Shown one piece after another: positions 19,013-28,686 of a DNA stretch of 64,000 bases. Every line of letters starts with the position of its first letter. Positions within the stretch are counted from its first letter, which is position 1. This DNA is from Frateuria sp. Soil773. GTDB taxonomy: Bacteria > Pseudomonadota > Gammaproteobacteria > Xanthomonadales > Rhodanobacteraceae. The notes beneath the pieces were generated by a model that saw only the letters and a program-made list of their open reading frames with translations, made no database searches and had not been told where the DNA came from. The DNA is taken from positions 479,384-543,383 of the forward strand of contig NZ_LMSL01000041.1 of NCBI RefSeq assembly GCF_001428405.1, read 5' to 3'. The position numbers and the translations under genes are program-made.

Positions 19013-20371
19013 TCAGGCGATGCCCAGCCCGTCGATGCCGGCGATCGCGCCGCCGTCGAAACCGGCCAGCTCGGCGAAGTGGCGGCCGCGGTCGGCGTAG
19101 TCGCGGAACTGGTCGAAGCTCGGCGCGCCCGGCGACAGCAGCACCACGCCGCCTTCGGGCGTGACCGTGCGGGCCATCGCCACCGCTTCGTCCAGGCCGT
19201 CCGTCTCGCCCAGCGGCAGCTCCGGCGCCGCCTTGCGCAGGGCCATCGCGATGCGCGGCCCGTTGGCGCCCTGCGCCACCACGCGCAGCGAGCTGCGGAC
19301 GGCGACGGCGCGCACGAAATCCGACCAGTCCAGGCCGCGGTCGTGGCCGCCGACGATCACCGTGACCTCGCGGCCCGGCAGGCTGTCCAGCGCCGCCAGC
19401 GTGGCCTGCGGCGTCGTGCTGATCGAATCGTTGATCCAGTGCAGGCCGTCGCGCTCGCCGAGCGGCTGCAGCCGGTGCGGCAGCGGGCGGAAGCTCGCCA
19501 GCGCCGGCGCCGCGGCCGCCGCGTCGTGGCCCATGAGCTCCAGCGCCGCCAGCGCGGCGCAGGCGTTCAAGGCGTTGTGCGCGCCGGGGGCCGACAATGC
19601 CGTCACCGCCATCACCTCGGCCTCGCCGCGGCGGATGAAACCGTCGCGCACGTGCCAGCCGTCCGGCCCGCCGAAGATGCGCCGCGCGGGATGCCCGGCG
19701 GTCAGCTCCAGCAGCTCCGGCTGCAGGCCGTTCACCAGCAGGGTCCGCGCCGCGTCGGCGAGGCGCAGCTTGTCCGCCACGTAGCGTTCGCGCGAGCCGT
19801 GCCAGTCGAGGTGTTCCTCGTACAGGCTGGTGATCACGCCCAGCTCCAGCGGCCCGGCTTCGCCGGTCTGGAAGCTGGACAGCTCGACCGCCCACAGCGC
19901 CGCCTCGCCGTCGAGCAGTTCCAGCAGCGGCATGCCGATGTTCCCGGCCAGCGCCGTGCGCACGCCCAGCGCGCGGGCGAGGTGCGCCAGCAGCGCGGTG
20001 GTGGTGCTCTTGCCCTTGGTGCCGGTGACGGCCGCCACGCGCGCCTGCGGGTGCTCGCCGAACCACAGCGCGGTGCCCGAGGTGAAGCGGGTGCCCTGCG
20101 CCTGCGCGGTGAGGATCGCCGGCTTGTAGGCCGAGATGCCCGGCGACTTCACCACCACGTCGTACGCGGCCAGCGTCACCGCATTGGGCTCGCTGCCGTG
20201 GACGGTCAGCGCCGGATCGAACGCGCGCGCCGCATCGACCTCGGCGGCGTGGCAGTACAGCGCCAGCGGCTGCCCCGGCAGGCGCCGGCGCAAGGCGCCG
20301 ATCGCCGCCCGCCCCTCGCGCCCGAAACCCCACACCGCGACCCGCTGGCCGGACAGTTCAGCGATGCGCAT
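19013..20371 (-). CDS. murD2: UDP-N-acetylmuramoyl-L-alanine--L-glutamate ligase MurD2
   Basis: 452 aa Mur ligase. Motifs are the N-terminal Rossmann WGFGREGRAAI, the ATP P-loop GTKGKSTTTALL, ELSSFQT, and the C-terminal HGGHDRG-like VIVGGHDRGLDW. In Xanthomonas the MurD homologue beside MurL adds L-Glu rather than D-Glu to UDP-MurNAc-L-Ala; MurL then epimerises it. MurL is the next gene upstream here, so I call the MurD2 type rather than classical MurD. That specificity is inferred from context. I chose the ATG at 20371 because GGGGAGGA lies about 8 nt upstream. It is cytoplasmic, in the peptidoglycan precursor pathway. Confidence 0.88.
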   Translation of the reverse strand: MRIAELSGQRVAVWGFGREGRAAIGALRRRLPGQPLALYCHAAEVDAARAFDPALTVHGSEPNAVTLAAYDVVVKSPGISAYKPAILTAQAQGTRFTSGTALWFGEHPQARVAAVTGTKGKSTTTALLAHLARALGVRTALAGNIGMPLLELLDGEAALWAVELSSFQTGEAGPLELGVITSLYEEHLDWHGSRERYVADKLRLADAARTLLVNGLQPELLELTAGHPARRIFGGPDGWHVRDGFIRRGEAEVMAVTALSAPGAHNALNACAALAALELMGHDAAAAAPALASFRPLPHRLQPLGERDGLHWINDSISTTPQATLAALDSLPGREVTVIVGGHDRGLDWSDFVRAVAVRSSLRVVAQGANGPRIAMALRKAAPELPLGETDGLDEAVAMARTVTPEGGVVLLSPGAPSFDQFRDYADRGRHFAELAGFDGGAIAGIDGLGIA

Positions 20372-20482
20372 GCGGGCATCCTCCCCAGCCATTCCTGCGC
20401 GGCTTTGCGAGGGCGACTGCAAGAGCGGTTTCGGCCGCGGCACTCCGCTCCCGCAACGAGCCGGGACGCTTGCGCAAATCGC

Positions 20483-21844
20483 TCATCCGCCGATCGCCGC
20501 CAGCGCCGGCTGCAGCCGCGCCGGTACGCGATGCTCGCTGGACGGCGCCAGCCACGGTTCCAGCGCGAGCTGCGCGGGATCGAGCTGGGGCAATATCTCG
20601 CGGATGAAGCGCGCGACCAGCGCGTCCTCCTGCCACTCCGGGCGCTGGCTCAGCGCATACATCGCCGCGCGCGCCTCGGCGCCCTCGCCCACGCATTCGA
20701 ACGGCTTGTGGTCCTGGAACTCCAGCAGGGCGTCGAAACCGGCCGCCTGCGCCTCGTCGTCCAGCAGGTTGCGCCCGAAGATCGACAGCAGCCGCGGCTT
20801 GGGCAGGAACGGCGCCAGCGCGAGGAACACGAAATGGCACTTCGGGCACTGCCCGCACCATCGGTCGGCCGGCTTCGGGCCGAGCAGGCGGAAATTGCGG
20901 TTGCAACTGGAGAACGCGTCGAAGTACGGGGTCAGCTTCGCGAACGCGCGGGTGATCGCCAGCTCCGAGTACGGCCGCAGCAGCGAGCAGTAGTCGAGGT
21001 CGGCGGTGACGTGGCCGTGCAGCCAGTCCGACAGCAGCACCTCGAAGGCGTAGCCCTTGCTCCACTGGTGGTTCACCTGCTGGCCGTCGTACTCCAGCGT
21101 GGCGGCCGAGGCGGACCGCTCGTTGGCGAAGGCGATCGAGTCGTAGCCGTACAGGATCGCGGCCACGGCGAGGATCGCCGAATTCACCGCGGTCACCGGG
21201 ATGTGCCCGTTCCACGCGCCCAGCCGGTTCAGCTCGAACAGCCCGGGCGCCAGTTCGCGCTGGATGTTCAACGTGGGCAGGCCGGTACGCTCGGCGCAGG
21301 CCGCGATCAGCGGCGAGTTGCCGACCCACACCGCCGTGGCGTCGCCGCCGATCGACTTGATCGCCTCCACCGCCACCAGCGAATCCTTGCCGCCGCCGAT
21401 GGGCACCAGGGTGCGCCTGGGCAGGCCAAGGCCGGGGGCCATATTCGACGGTGGGTTCCCGGGCGAGGGAGCGCGGCGCGGGAAGGCGATCCGCCCGCGC
21501 AGGTCCAGCCCGTTGCGGTAGGCGAACTCGGCCAGGCCGTGCAGGTACAGCGCGTCGAGCAGGCCGGCGGTGGCGTCGTCGAGCGGGCCGTCGGCCACCT
21601 CGATCTTCGGCGGCACGCCGGCCTTGTAGTAGCTGATGCCGGCGACCAGGTGCAGCAGCTTCAGCGCGGCGTCGAAGGCGGCCTGGCGCTCGCGCGGCAG
21701 CGGCGGCGCGGCAGGGAAGCGGATGCGCTCCACCAGCGGCTCGCCCTCGTCGAAGGCATAGGCCAGCTCGGCCACGCCGTCGGCGTAGCGTGCGTGAAGG
21801 AAGCGGAACACCCGGGTCAGGCGCGGTTGGATGGTCGTCGTCAC
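20483..21844 (-). CDS. murL: UDP-N-acetyl-alpha-D-muramoyl-L-alanyl-L-glutamate epimerase MurL
   Basis: 453 aa cytoplasmic enzyme. Features are the glycine-rich PIGGGKDSLVAVEAIKS, the ERSASAATLEYDGQQVNHQWSK region cut by conserved E/S/N residues, and a cysteine cluster WCGQCPKCHFVF. This is the layout of MurL, which in Xanthomonas converts the terminal L-Glu of UDP-MurNAc-L-Ala-L-Glu to D-Glu and so supplies the D-Glu of peptidoglycan without needing a free D-Glu pool from MurI. It is the first gene of a pair with murD2 (111 bp gap). Confidence 0.9.
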   Translation of the reverse strand: MTTTIQPRLTRVFRFLHARYADGVAELAYAFDEGEPLVERIRFPAAPPLPRERQAAFDAALKLLHLVAGISYYKAGVPPKIEVADGPLDDATAGLLDALYLHGLAEFAYRNGLDLRGRIAFPRRAPSPGNPPSNMAPGLGLPRRTLVPIGGGKDSLVAVEAIKSIGGDATAVWVGNSPLIAACAERTGLPTLNIQRELAPGLFELNRLGAWNGHIPVTAVNSAILAVAAILYGYDSIAFANERSASAATLEYDGQQVNHQWSKGYAFEVLLSDWLHGHVTADLDYCSLLRPYSELAITRAFAKLTPYFDAFSSCNRNFRLLGPKPADRWCGQCPKCHFVFLALAPFLPKPRLLSIFGRNLLDDEAQAAGFDALLEFQDHKPFECVGEGAEARAAMYALSQRPEWQEDALVARFIREILPQLDPAQLALEPWLAPSSEHRVPARLQPALAAIGG

Positions 21845-22079
21845 TCGTCAGTCTCCGCGACGTGCTCCCTTCCCCCGCGGAGGGGAAGCGGGCGAGGAAC
21901 CGGGCTGGCCGAAGCCTCCGGAATCACTCCAAGCACGCCCTCGCTATTCGTCAATGCGTCATTGTCCCAGAAACCATGGTCCACGGCCGGCGCAGTCTTC
22001 AAGCCGGGACACCCCCGGGTCCTTTTCTCGCCGTCGCCGCCCCGGGCCCGAAAACTGCCTTCCGGCAAAATGCAACGCC

Positions 22080-22188
22080 GTCATCCCGGCGAAATGCAGC
22101 ACCGTCATCCCGGCGAAAGCCGGGATCCAGCGCCTTCGCATCTGCGGCCGCCCCGGAGTCGCTGGATCCCGGCCTTCGCTGGGGTGAC
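22080..22188. repeat. Palindromic repeat, copy 4, with a partial duplicate
   Basis: A partial left arm (gtcatcccggcgaaatgcag) at 22080 is followed by a full unit: gtcatcccggcgaaagccgg at 22104 and the mirrored ctggatcccggccttcgctgg ending gtgac at 22188. It lies in the 424 bp gap 21845-22268 between lysAC (downstream end) and murL (upstream end). I find no gene in that gap. Confidence 0.75.
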
Positions 22189-22268
22189 GAGCCATCGGCA
22201 GATGACGGGCCATCGGCAGTCGCCCTACAGGGAAAGGCACGAAACCCGGGACCACCGAAGCCCGGAAC

Positions 22269-24902
22269 TCAGTCGTCCAGCACGATCTCCCCGGCCTCGT
22301 CGCGCAGGTTGTAGGGCGAGGACATCACCTTGCCGTAGGCGCCTGCCTGGGCGATCAGCATCACGTCGCCCTCCTGCGCCTCCGGCAGGCGGCGGTCGGT
22401 ACCCAGCACGTCCCCGCTCTCGCAGATCGGGCCGACCACCTGGTACAGCGCGGTGGCCGGCTCGTCGAGCCGGGTGAGGTTCACGATCTCGTGCCAGGCG
22501 TCGTACAGCGCCGGGCGGATCAGGCTGTTCATGCCGGTGTCCACGCCGAGGTAGCGCAGCGCGCCCTTGCCCTTCTGCTGGGTGGCCCGCGCCAGCAGCA
22601 CGCCGGCGTCGGCGACCAGGTAGCGGCCCGGCTCCATCCACAGCCGGTAGTGCGGATAGGCCGCCTTGACCTCGCGCAGCACGCGGTCGAGCGCCGCCAC
22701 GTCCAGCCGCGCCTCGCCCGGATGCGAGGGCACGCCGAGGCCGCCGCCGATGTTGAGGAAGGCGATGCTGCCGATCCGCTCGGCCAGGCTGGCGAGCTGG
22801 CCGTAGACCTCGCCCCAGTGCGCCGCGTCGAGCACGCCCGAGCCCAGGTGCGCGTGCAGGCCGCGCACGGTCACGCCGTGCGCGTCGGCCAGCCGCAGGA
22901 AGGCATCGACCTGCTCCACCGGCAGGCCGAACTTGCTGCCGGTGCCGCCGGTGCGCACCTTCTCGTGGTGGCCCAGGCCGCGGCCCAGGTCAACCCGCAG
23001 CACGATCTCGCGGCCGCGGAACAGCTCGCCCCAGTGCTCCAGCGGGTACAGCGCGTCGAGCGTGACCGTGGCGCGGGTGGCGAGCGCGGCCACGTAGTCG
23101 GCCCGCGCCGCGAAGTTCGGCGTGAACAGCAGCGGCGTCGACGCCGGCACCAGCGCGTCCACCGCCTTCAGCTCGCCGGGCGAGACGCACTCGAACGCGT
23201 AGCCCTCTTCGGCCAGCGCGCGCACGATCGCCGGATGCGTGTTCGCCTTCACCGCGTAGTGCAGCCGGTCCACCGCGGCCAGCGACTTCAGCTCGCGCGC
23301 CTGCGCCCGCACGGTGGGCAGGTGGTAGACGTAGCGCGGCGTCGCCTCCGCGCCCAGTTGCAGCAGCCGCGCGCGCTCCTCCTCGCCGCGCCACCACGCG
23401 GCGGCCGGCGCCGACGCCTCGCCGCTGCCGTACAGCGCCTGCCAGCTCGGCCCGAACAGCGCGCTGTCGTCGGTGCGCAGGGCGCCGGCGCCGATCAGCA
23501 GGTCGTGCAGGTGCGGCAGCAGGTCGTCCACCACGCTCTCGTCCACCACGAAGGTGAGGTTGAGGTTGTTCGACGACTGCGAGATCAGGTGCACGCGCAA
23601 CTGGCCGAACTCGGCCAGCACGCCGGACAGCGTGTGCAGCATCGAGCGCATGCCGCGGCCGACCAGGGTGATCGCCGCGCACGGCGCGATCACCTTCACC
23701 CGGCACACCTTGGCCAGGTCGCTGGCGAGCGCGGCGACGGCATCCGAATCGAGCAGGTTCTCGGTGGGATCGAGCGACACGGTGACATTGGTCTCGGCCG
23801 AGCCGATCAGGTCGACCGACAGGCCGTGCTGCTTGAAGTGCGCGAACACGTCGGCGAGGAAGCCGACCTGCTGCCACATGCCCACCGACTCCATCGAGAC
23901 CAGGGTGATGCCCTTGCGCGCGCTGATCGCCTTGACGCTGGGCGCGTGCTCGCGCACCTCCGGGCCGATCACCGTGCCGTCCAGCTCGGGCCGGTTGGTG
24001 TCCTTGATAAGCAGCGGCACGCGCGGCTCGCGCAGCGGCGACAGGCAGCGCGGGTGCAGCACCTTGGCGCCGGTGGAGGCGATTTCCTGCGCCTCCTCGT
24101 AGTCGAGCTTCTGCAGCAGGCGCGCGCCGGGCACCTGGCGCGGGTTGGCGGTGAACATGCCGGCCACGTCGGTCCAGATCTCCACCCGCGCCGCCTTCAG
24201 CAGCGCGCCGAAGTAGGACGCCGAGGTGTCCGAGCCGCCGCGGCCGAGCAGCACCGTGCGGCCTTCCGCCTCGCGCGCGATGAACCCCTGGGTGATGAAC
24301 ACCTCGCCCTGCCCGGCCAGCCGCGCGGCCAGCGCCGGGTCCGGCCGCGAATCGACCATCGACGACAGCAGCCGGGTGCGCTCGTTCTGGTTCGGCAGCG
24401 CCACCGCGGCGAGGCAGTCGCGCGCATCCAGCCACTGCGTGGGCAGCCCGCTGTGGCTGAGGAAGGCGGCGCCCAGCGCGCTGGACATCAGCTCGCCGTG
24501 CGCCTGCACCTGCGCCTGCCAGGCCAGCTCGCCGAGCGCGCCGGGGCCCTCGTGGGCGAGCCGGGCCAGCTCGTCCAGGCGCGCGCCCAGCGTGTCCGGC
24601 AGCGCCAGTTGCATGTGCTCGAGCAGCTCGTAGTGCCGCTGCGCGATCGCCTTGGCCGCCTCGTCGCGTTTGTCCTGCCCGTCCTGCGCGCACAGTTGTT
24701 TGAGCGCGTCGGTGATGCCGGTGAGCGCGGAGACGACCACCAGCACGCGCGCGCCTTCGGCGCGGCGGCTGGCGACCAGCTCGCGGATGTTCTGCCAGCG
24801 GGGAAGCGTGGCGACACTGGTGCCGCCGAACTTCATCACGATCCAGGATGCGTCGGGAGCGGGTGCGTCGGAGGGACGCGACGCGGGGGCGTTCGAGGTC
24901 AC
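22269..24902 (-). CDS. lysAC: Bifunctional aspartate kinase/diaminopimelate decarboxylase
   Basis: 877 aa fusion. The N-terminal half is an aspartokinase: MKFGGTSVATL (23-33), the GRGGSDTSA phosphate site, and two ACT-type regulatory segments before about residue 480. The C-terminal half is a PLP-dependent DAP decarboxylase: YAVKANTHP with the PLP lysine K552, HAHLGSGV, FLNIGGGLGVPSHPGE, and CESGDVLGTDR with the cross-subunit catalytic Cys827. It catalyses the first and last committed steps of the aspartate-to-lysine route, via meso-DAP for peptidoglycan. The fused form is known from Xanthomonas and relatives. The ACT domains suggest feedback inhibition by lysine and/or threonine. It is transcribed alone, toward a repeat-rich gap. 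Confidence 0.95.
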   Translation of the reverse strand: MTSNAPASRPSDAPAPDASWIVMKFGGTSVATLPRWQNIRELVASRRAEGARVLVVVSALTGITDALKQLCAQDGQDKRDEAAKAIAQRHYELLEHMQLALPDTLGARLDELARLAHEGPGALGELAWQAQVQAHGELMSSALGAAFLSHSGLPTQWLDARDCLAAVALPNQNERTRLLSSMVDSRPDPALAARLAGQGEVFITQGFIAREAEGRTVLLGRGGSDTSASYFGALLKAARVEIWTDVAGMFTANPRQVPGARLLQKLDYEEAQEIASTGAKVLHPRCLSPLREPRVPLLIKDTNRPELDGTVIGPEVREHAPSVKAISARKGITLVSMESVGMWQQVGFLADVFAHFKQHGLSVDLIGSAETNVTVSLDPTENLLDSDAVAALASDLAKVCRVKVIAPCAAITLVGRGMRSMLHTLSGVLAEFGQLRVHLISQSSNNLNLTFVVDESVVDDLLPHLHDLLIGAGALRTDDSALFGPSWQALYGSGEASAPAAAWWRGEEERARLLQLGAEATPRYVYHLPTVRAQARELKSLAAVDRLHYAVKANTHPAIVRALAEEGYAFECVSPGELKAVDALVPASTPLLFTPNFAARADYVAALATRATVTLDALYPLEHWGELFRGREIVLRVDLGRGLGHHEKVRTGGTGSKFGLPVEQVDAFLRLADAHGVTVRGLHAHLGSGVLDAAHWGEVYGQLASLAERIGSIAFLNIGGGLGVPSHPGEARLDVAALDRVLREVKAAYPHYRLWMEPGRYLVADAGVLLARATQQKGKGALRYLGVDTGMNSLIRPALYDAWHEIVNLTRLDEPATALYQVVGPICESGDVLGTDRRLPEAQEGDVMLIAQAGAYGKVMSSPYNLRDEAGEIVLDD

Positions 24903-25081
24903 GGGCTATCGGGCCATGGTTGCGGGAAAAAACGATCCCGCCAGTGTTGCGCTGCCGCAACGGGAATGCAACCGGATTCGGACGAAGCGCGATTTTGGAC
25001 GTCCAGACGTCCGCTTGGCGAGGCGGCCGGGGCGCCGGCCGGCACTGCTACACTGCGCCACCCCGGAGGAGCCGGCCGACC

Positions 25082-26524
25082 ATGACCATCGCGTTTCCCG
25101 CCCCTGCACGCGGCTGCGCCGCCGCGCTGCGCGCGCTGCCCGAGGCGGTCGTGGCGCTGGCCTCCGCCCTGCTCACCCTGGCCTGCGCGCAATGGCTGGC
25201 GCCCGGGCCGGGCAGCGCGGTACTGGCGGTGGTGCTGAGCCTCTCGCTCGCGCGCAGCCGGCTCGACCGCGACCGCCGCGGCCGGCTGGAAGCGGCGATC
25301 GCCCTGCCGGCGGTGGGCCTGGCCGCCACCGGCGTCGGCCTGCTGCTGCGCGACCTGCCCTGGCTCGGCGCCGCCGCGTTCACCGCCGGCGTGGCGCTGT
25401 CGGTATGGCTGCGCCAGTTCGGCGAACAGGCGCGGCGCGCCAGCCGGCTGATCGCGCTGCCGTTCGTGACCGTGCTCACCGTGCCGCACCTGTCCGGCGC
25501 GCAGCGCGGGCCGCTGCCGGCCATCCTGGTGCCGGTGGCGGTGGCCCTGCTGGCGCTGGCCTGGGTGTCGGCGCTGGACGCGCTGGGCCGGCGGCTGCGC
25601 CTGTTGCCGGCCATCGTGCAGCCGGCGCATCGCACGCCGGCCCGCGCGGTGCCGGACCGGACGCGGACCTCGGCCACCACGCGCATGGCGCTGCAGATGG
25701 CGGCGGCACTGGCCTGCGCCTTCGCCGTGGGCCATGCCTGCTTCGGCCCGCACTGGCCGTGGGTGGTGCTGACCGCCTTCATCGTGCACAGCGGCAATCG
25801 CGGCCGCTGGGAAGTGGCGTACAAGAGCCTGCAGCGCCTGGGCGGCGCGGCCATCGGCACCCTCGCCGCGGCCGTGCTGGCCCCGCTGGCCGGCACGCAC
25901 GGCAGCGGCAGCGCGGCGTCGATCCTCGTCGCGGTGTTCCTGGGTACCTGGCTGCGGCCGCTCAACTACGCGTGGTGGGCCTTGTTCGTCACCGTGGCGC
26001 TGGCCCTGCTGCAGGATTACGCCGGCCTCCCCGCGACGGCGGAAATGGGCCTGCGCCTGGCGGCGATCCTGGCCGGCGCCGCGATCGGCGTGGCGGTGGC
26101 CTGGCTGGTGCTGCCGGTGCGCTCCACCGACGTGCTGCGCCGGCGCCTGGCCGACGCACTGGCGGCGCTCGGCGAGGCACTGGACCCGGCGACCGCGCCG
26201 CACGACACGACCGCCTTCATGCATGCGCTGGACGCGGTGGATGCGCTGGCGCCGGCCTTCCGCACGGCCCGCACGCTCGGCCGGCGGCCACGCTGGCGGC
26301 TACCGGCCGACTGGATCGATGCGCTGGCTGCCTGCCGTGCGCCTGCGGTGGCGCTGATCGATCGCGGCGCCACGCCCGGCGCGGTACGGCGCGCCGTCGG
26401 CGCGGCGCGGCAGGCCCTGCGCGAGCCGGAACGGTTGCTGCCGGCGCTCGAAGCGTTGCGCGGGGCGCTGGAGGCGGCCGATGCGCCGTCCACGTCGCCC
26501 TTGCGGGAAAGCAGCGCGGGCTGA
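25082..26524 (+). CDS. FUSC-family integral membrane protein
   Basis: 480 aa. Two blocks of about five to six hydrophobic helices (residues 15-175 and about 205-345) are joined by a hydrophilic stretch, and an alpha-helical soluble tail follows. The second block has GPHWPWVVLTAFIVHSGNRG and the helix after it typical of FUSC domains (aromatic acid exporter/YccS-like). The substrate is unknown; relatives export aromatic acids or fusaric acid. The start is the ATG at 25082 just after gaggagccggccgacc. It is divergent from lysAC (179 bp) and followed by two palindromic repeats. Confidence 0.82.
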   Translation: MTIAFPAPARGCAAALRALPEAVVALASALLTLACAQWLAPGPGSAVLAVVLSLSLARSRLDRDRRGRLEAAIALPAVGLAATGVGLLLRDLPWLGAAAFTAGVALSVWLRQFGEQARRASRLIALPFVTVLTVPHLSGAQRGPLPAILVPVAVALLALAWVSALDALGRRLRLLPAIVQPAHRTPARAVPDRTRTSATTRMALQMAAALACAFAVGHACFGPHWPWVVLTAFIVHSGNRGRWEVAYKSLQRLGGAAIGTLAAAVLAPLAGTHGSGSAASILVAVFLGTWLRPLNYAWWALFVTVALALLQDYAGLPATAEMGLRLAAILAGAAIGVAVAWLVLPVRSTDVLRRRLADALAALGEALDPATAPHDTTAFMHALDAVDALAPAFRTARTLGRRPRWRLPADWIDALAACRAPAVALIDRGATPGAVRRAVGAARQALREPERLLPALEALRGALEAADAPSTSPLRESSAG

Positions 26525-26555
26525 CCCCGGTTGCGTCAGGGAATCCCAATATCTC

Positions 26556-26636
26556 GTCGTTCCTGCGGAAGCAGGAACCCAGCGCCTCTAGTTCGTGAGC
26601 CCCAAGGCACTGGATCCCGGCCTTCGCCGGGATGAC
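26556..26636. repeat. Palindromic repeat, copy 5
   Basis: Full unit: gtcgttcctgcggaagcagg, a spacer, then ctggatcccggccttcgccgg and atgac. It is adjacent to copy 6, between convergent FUSC and fumarase genes. Confidence 0.8.
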
Positions 26637-26658
26637 GAGCGGGCGTCCCGAAAACTCC

Positions 26659-26741
26659 GTCGTTCCTGCGGAAGCAGGAATCCAGTGACTTCTAGCTCGT
26701 TAGGTCCCAAGGCACGGGATCCCGGCTTTCGCAGGGATGAC
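26659..26741. repeat. Palindromic repeat, copy 6
   Basis: Full unit starting gtcgttcctgcggaagcagg and ending with gatcccggctttcgcaggg and atgac. It follows copy 5 after 22 bp in the same orientation, so the two form a tandem pair at the 3' end of the fumarase gene, where it may act as a bidirectional terminator. Confidence 0.8.
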
Positions 26742-26766
26742 GGGCCGGCGTCCGATGGTTCGCGTC

Positions 26767-28284
26767 TTATTCGACGACCACGGGAATCTTGCCGATCTTG
26801 GCGCGCCATTCCTTCGGCCCGGTCTGGTGCACCGAGGTGCCTGCGCTGTCCACCGCGACGGTCACCGGCATGTCCTTCACCTCGAACTCGTAGATCGCCT
26901 CCATGCCGAGGTCGGCGAAGCCGACCACGCGCGAGGCCTTGATCGCCTTGGAGACGAGGTAGGCCGCGCCGCCCACGGCCATCAGGTACACCGACCGGTG
27001 CCGCTTGATCGCCTCGATCGCCGCCGGGCCGCGCTCGGCCTTGCCGACCATGCCGAGCAGGCCGGTCTGCGCCAGCACCTGCTCGGTGAACTTGTCCATG
27101 CGGGTGGCGGTGGTGGGGCCGGCCGGGCCGACCACCTCGTCGCGCACCGGATCGACCGGACCGACGTAGTAGATGAAGCGGCCCTTGAAATCGACCGGCA
27201 ACGGCTCGCCCTTGTTCAGCATGTCCACCATGCGCTTGTGCGCGGCGTCGCGGCCGGTGAGCAGCTTGCCGTTGAGCAGCAGCACCTCGCCCGGCTTGAA
27301 GCTGGCGACCTCCTCCTGGGTGATCGTGTCGAGGTCGATGCGGCGCGCGTTGGTCGGGTTGTAGGTGAGCTTGGGCCAGTCCTCCAGCGACGGCGGATCG
27401 AGCGCGACCGGGCCGGAGCCGTCGAGCACGAAGTGCGCGTGGCGGGTGGCGGCGCAGTTGGGGATCATCGCCACCGGCAGGTTGGCGGCGTGGGTCGGGT
27501 AGTCCTTCACCTTGATGTCGAGCACGGTGGTGAGGCCGCCCAGGCCCTGCGCGCCGATGCCCAGCGCGTTGACCTTCTCGTACAGCTCGATGCGCAGTTC
27601 CTCGGCGCGGTTCTGCGGGCCGCGCGCGATCAGCTCCTGGATGTCGATGTGCTCCATCAGCGATTCCTTCGCCAGCAGCATCGCCTTCTCGGCGGTGCCG
27701 CCGATGCCGATGCCGAGCATGCCCGGCGGGCACCAGCCGGCGCCCATCGTGGGCACGGTCTTGAGCACCCAGTCCACGATCGAGTCGGACGGGTTGAGCA
27801 TGGCGAACTTGGACTTGGCCTCCGAGCCGCCGCCCTTGGCCGCGACGATCACGTCCACGGTGCCGCCCGGCACGATCGAGACGTTGATCACCGCCGGCGT
27901 GTTGTCCCTCGTGTTCTGCCGCTTGCCGGCCGGGTCGGCCAGCACCGAGGCGCGCAGCTTGTTGTCCGGGTCGTTGTAGGCGCGGCGCACGCCTTCGTTC
28001 ACCGCGTCCTCCAGCGAGCCGGTGAAGCCTTCCCAGCGCACGTCCATGCCGACCTTGAGGAAGACGGTGACGATGCCGGTGTCCTGGCACAGCGGGCGAT
28101 GCCCTTCGGCGGCCATCCGCGAATTGATCAGGATCTGCGCCATCGCGTCCTTCGCGGCCGGCGATTCCTCGCGCTCGTAGGCGGCGGCGAGGTTGGTGAT
28201 GTAGTCGACCGGGTGGTAGTAGCTGATGTACTGCAGCGCGTCGGCGACGGACTGGATCAGGTCTGCTTGCTTGATGATGGTCAT
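26767..28284 (-). CDS. Class I fumarate hydratase (iron-sulfur)
   Basis: 505 aa, the usual length of FumA/FumB-type enzymes. Three cysteines that should hold the [4Fe-4S] cluster are visible: C66 in RPLCQDTGIV, C185 in GAGWCPPGM and C277 in MIPNCAATRH. The C-terminal beta domain contains GKLLTGRDAAHKRM and FIYYVGPVDPVRDEVVGPAG. It interconverts fumarate and malate in the TCA cycle and is oxygen sensitive. I chose the ATG at 28284 (MTIIKQADLI); an in-frame extension to 28368 is not homologous in character. Confidence 0.93.
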   Translation of the reverse strand: MTIIKQADLIQSVADALQYISYYHPVDYITNLAAAYEREESPAAKDAMAQILINSRMAAEGHRPLCQDTGIVTVFLKVGMDVRWEGFTGSLEDAVNEGVRRAYNDPDNKLRASVLADPAGKRQNTRDNTPAVINVSIVPGGTVDVIVAAKGGGSEAKSKFAMLNPSDSIVDWVLKTVPTMGAGWCPPGMLGIGIGGTAEKAMLLAKESLMEHIDIQELIARGPQNRAEELRIELYEKVNALGIGAQGLGGLTTVLDIKVKDYPTHAANLPVAMIPNCAATRHAHFVLDGSGPVALDPPSLEDWPKLTYNPTNARRIDLDTITQEEVASFKPGEVLLLNGKLLTGRDAAHKRMVDMLNKGEPLPVDFKGRFIYYVGPVDPVRDEVVGPAGPTTATRMDKFTEQVLAQTGLLGMVGKAERGPAAIEAIKRHRSVYLMAVGGAAYLVSKAIKASRVVGFADLGMEAIYEFEVKDMPVTVAVDSAGTSVHQTGPKEWRAKIGKIPVVVE

Positions 28285-28450
28285 GGCGATGGCTTTCGAC
28301 GCGTGGAGAGGGACGGCTCCGCGGAAAACCGCGGCGCACAACCCCGTCATTGTGCCGCAAGCGGGCACGGCCTCAAAAAAGCCGCCCCGGCGCGGGCACG
28401 CGATGGCCGTTCCGACCGCGCAAGAAAGACGCGATCCACCCTCGCGTCAT

Positions 28451-28468
28451 CGCAAGAAATTACTTGCG
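28451..28468. promoter_or_regulatory. Perfect inverted repeat CGCAAG-N6-CTTGCG
   Basis: In the 402 bp gap (28285-28686) between divergent fumarase and sedolisin genes, cgcaag (28451-28456), aaatta and cttgcg (28463-28468) form a dyad with an AT-only centre, in otherwise very GC-rich DNA. This looks like a regulator binding site for either gene. I see nothing else identifiable in this gap. Confidence 0.4.
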
Positions 28469-28686
28469 CGGCGGCACTTCCCGCCGTTTCCGACCGCGCG
28501 CATGCTTGCCCGACCCGCCGCCCTCCGTCTTCAGGGGGGCGACCGGCGGCGGGGCAGCAAAGTGGGGCAGCACGTCTCGATGAAAACGCTTTACGGCCTG
28601 GCCGGAAGGCGAGATGGCGGTGTCGGTTCGCGCAACCGGCAGCCCGCCGCTTCGGCCAGCGTTCTTCGCTTCCTGGAGAAACTCAC

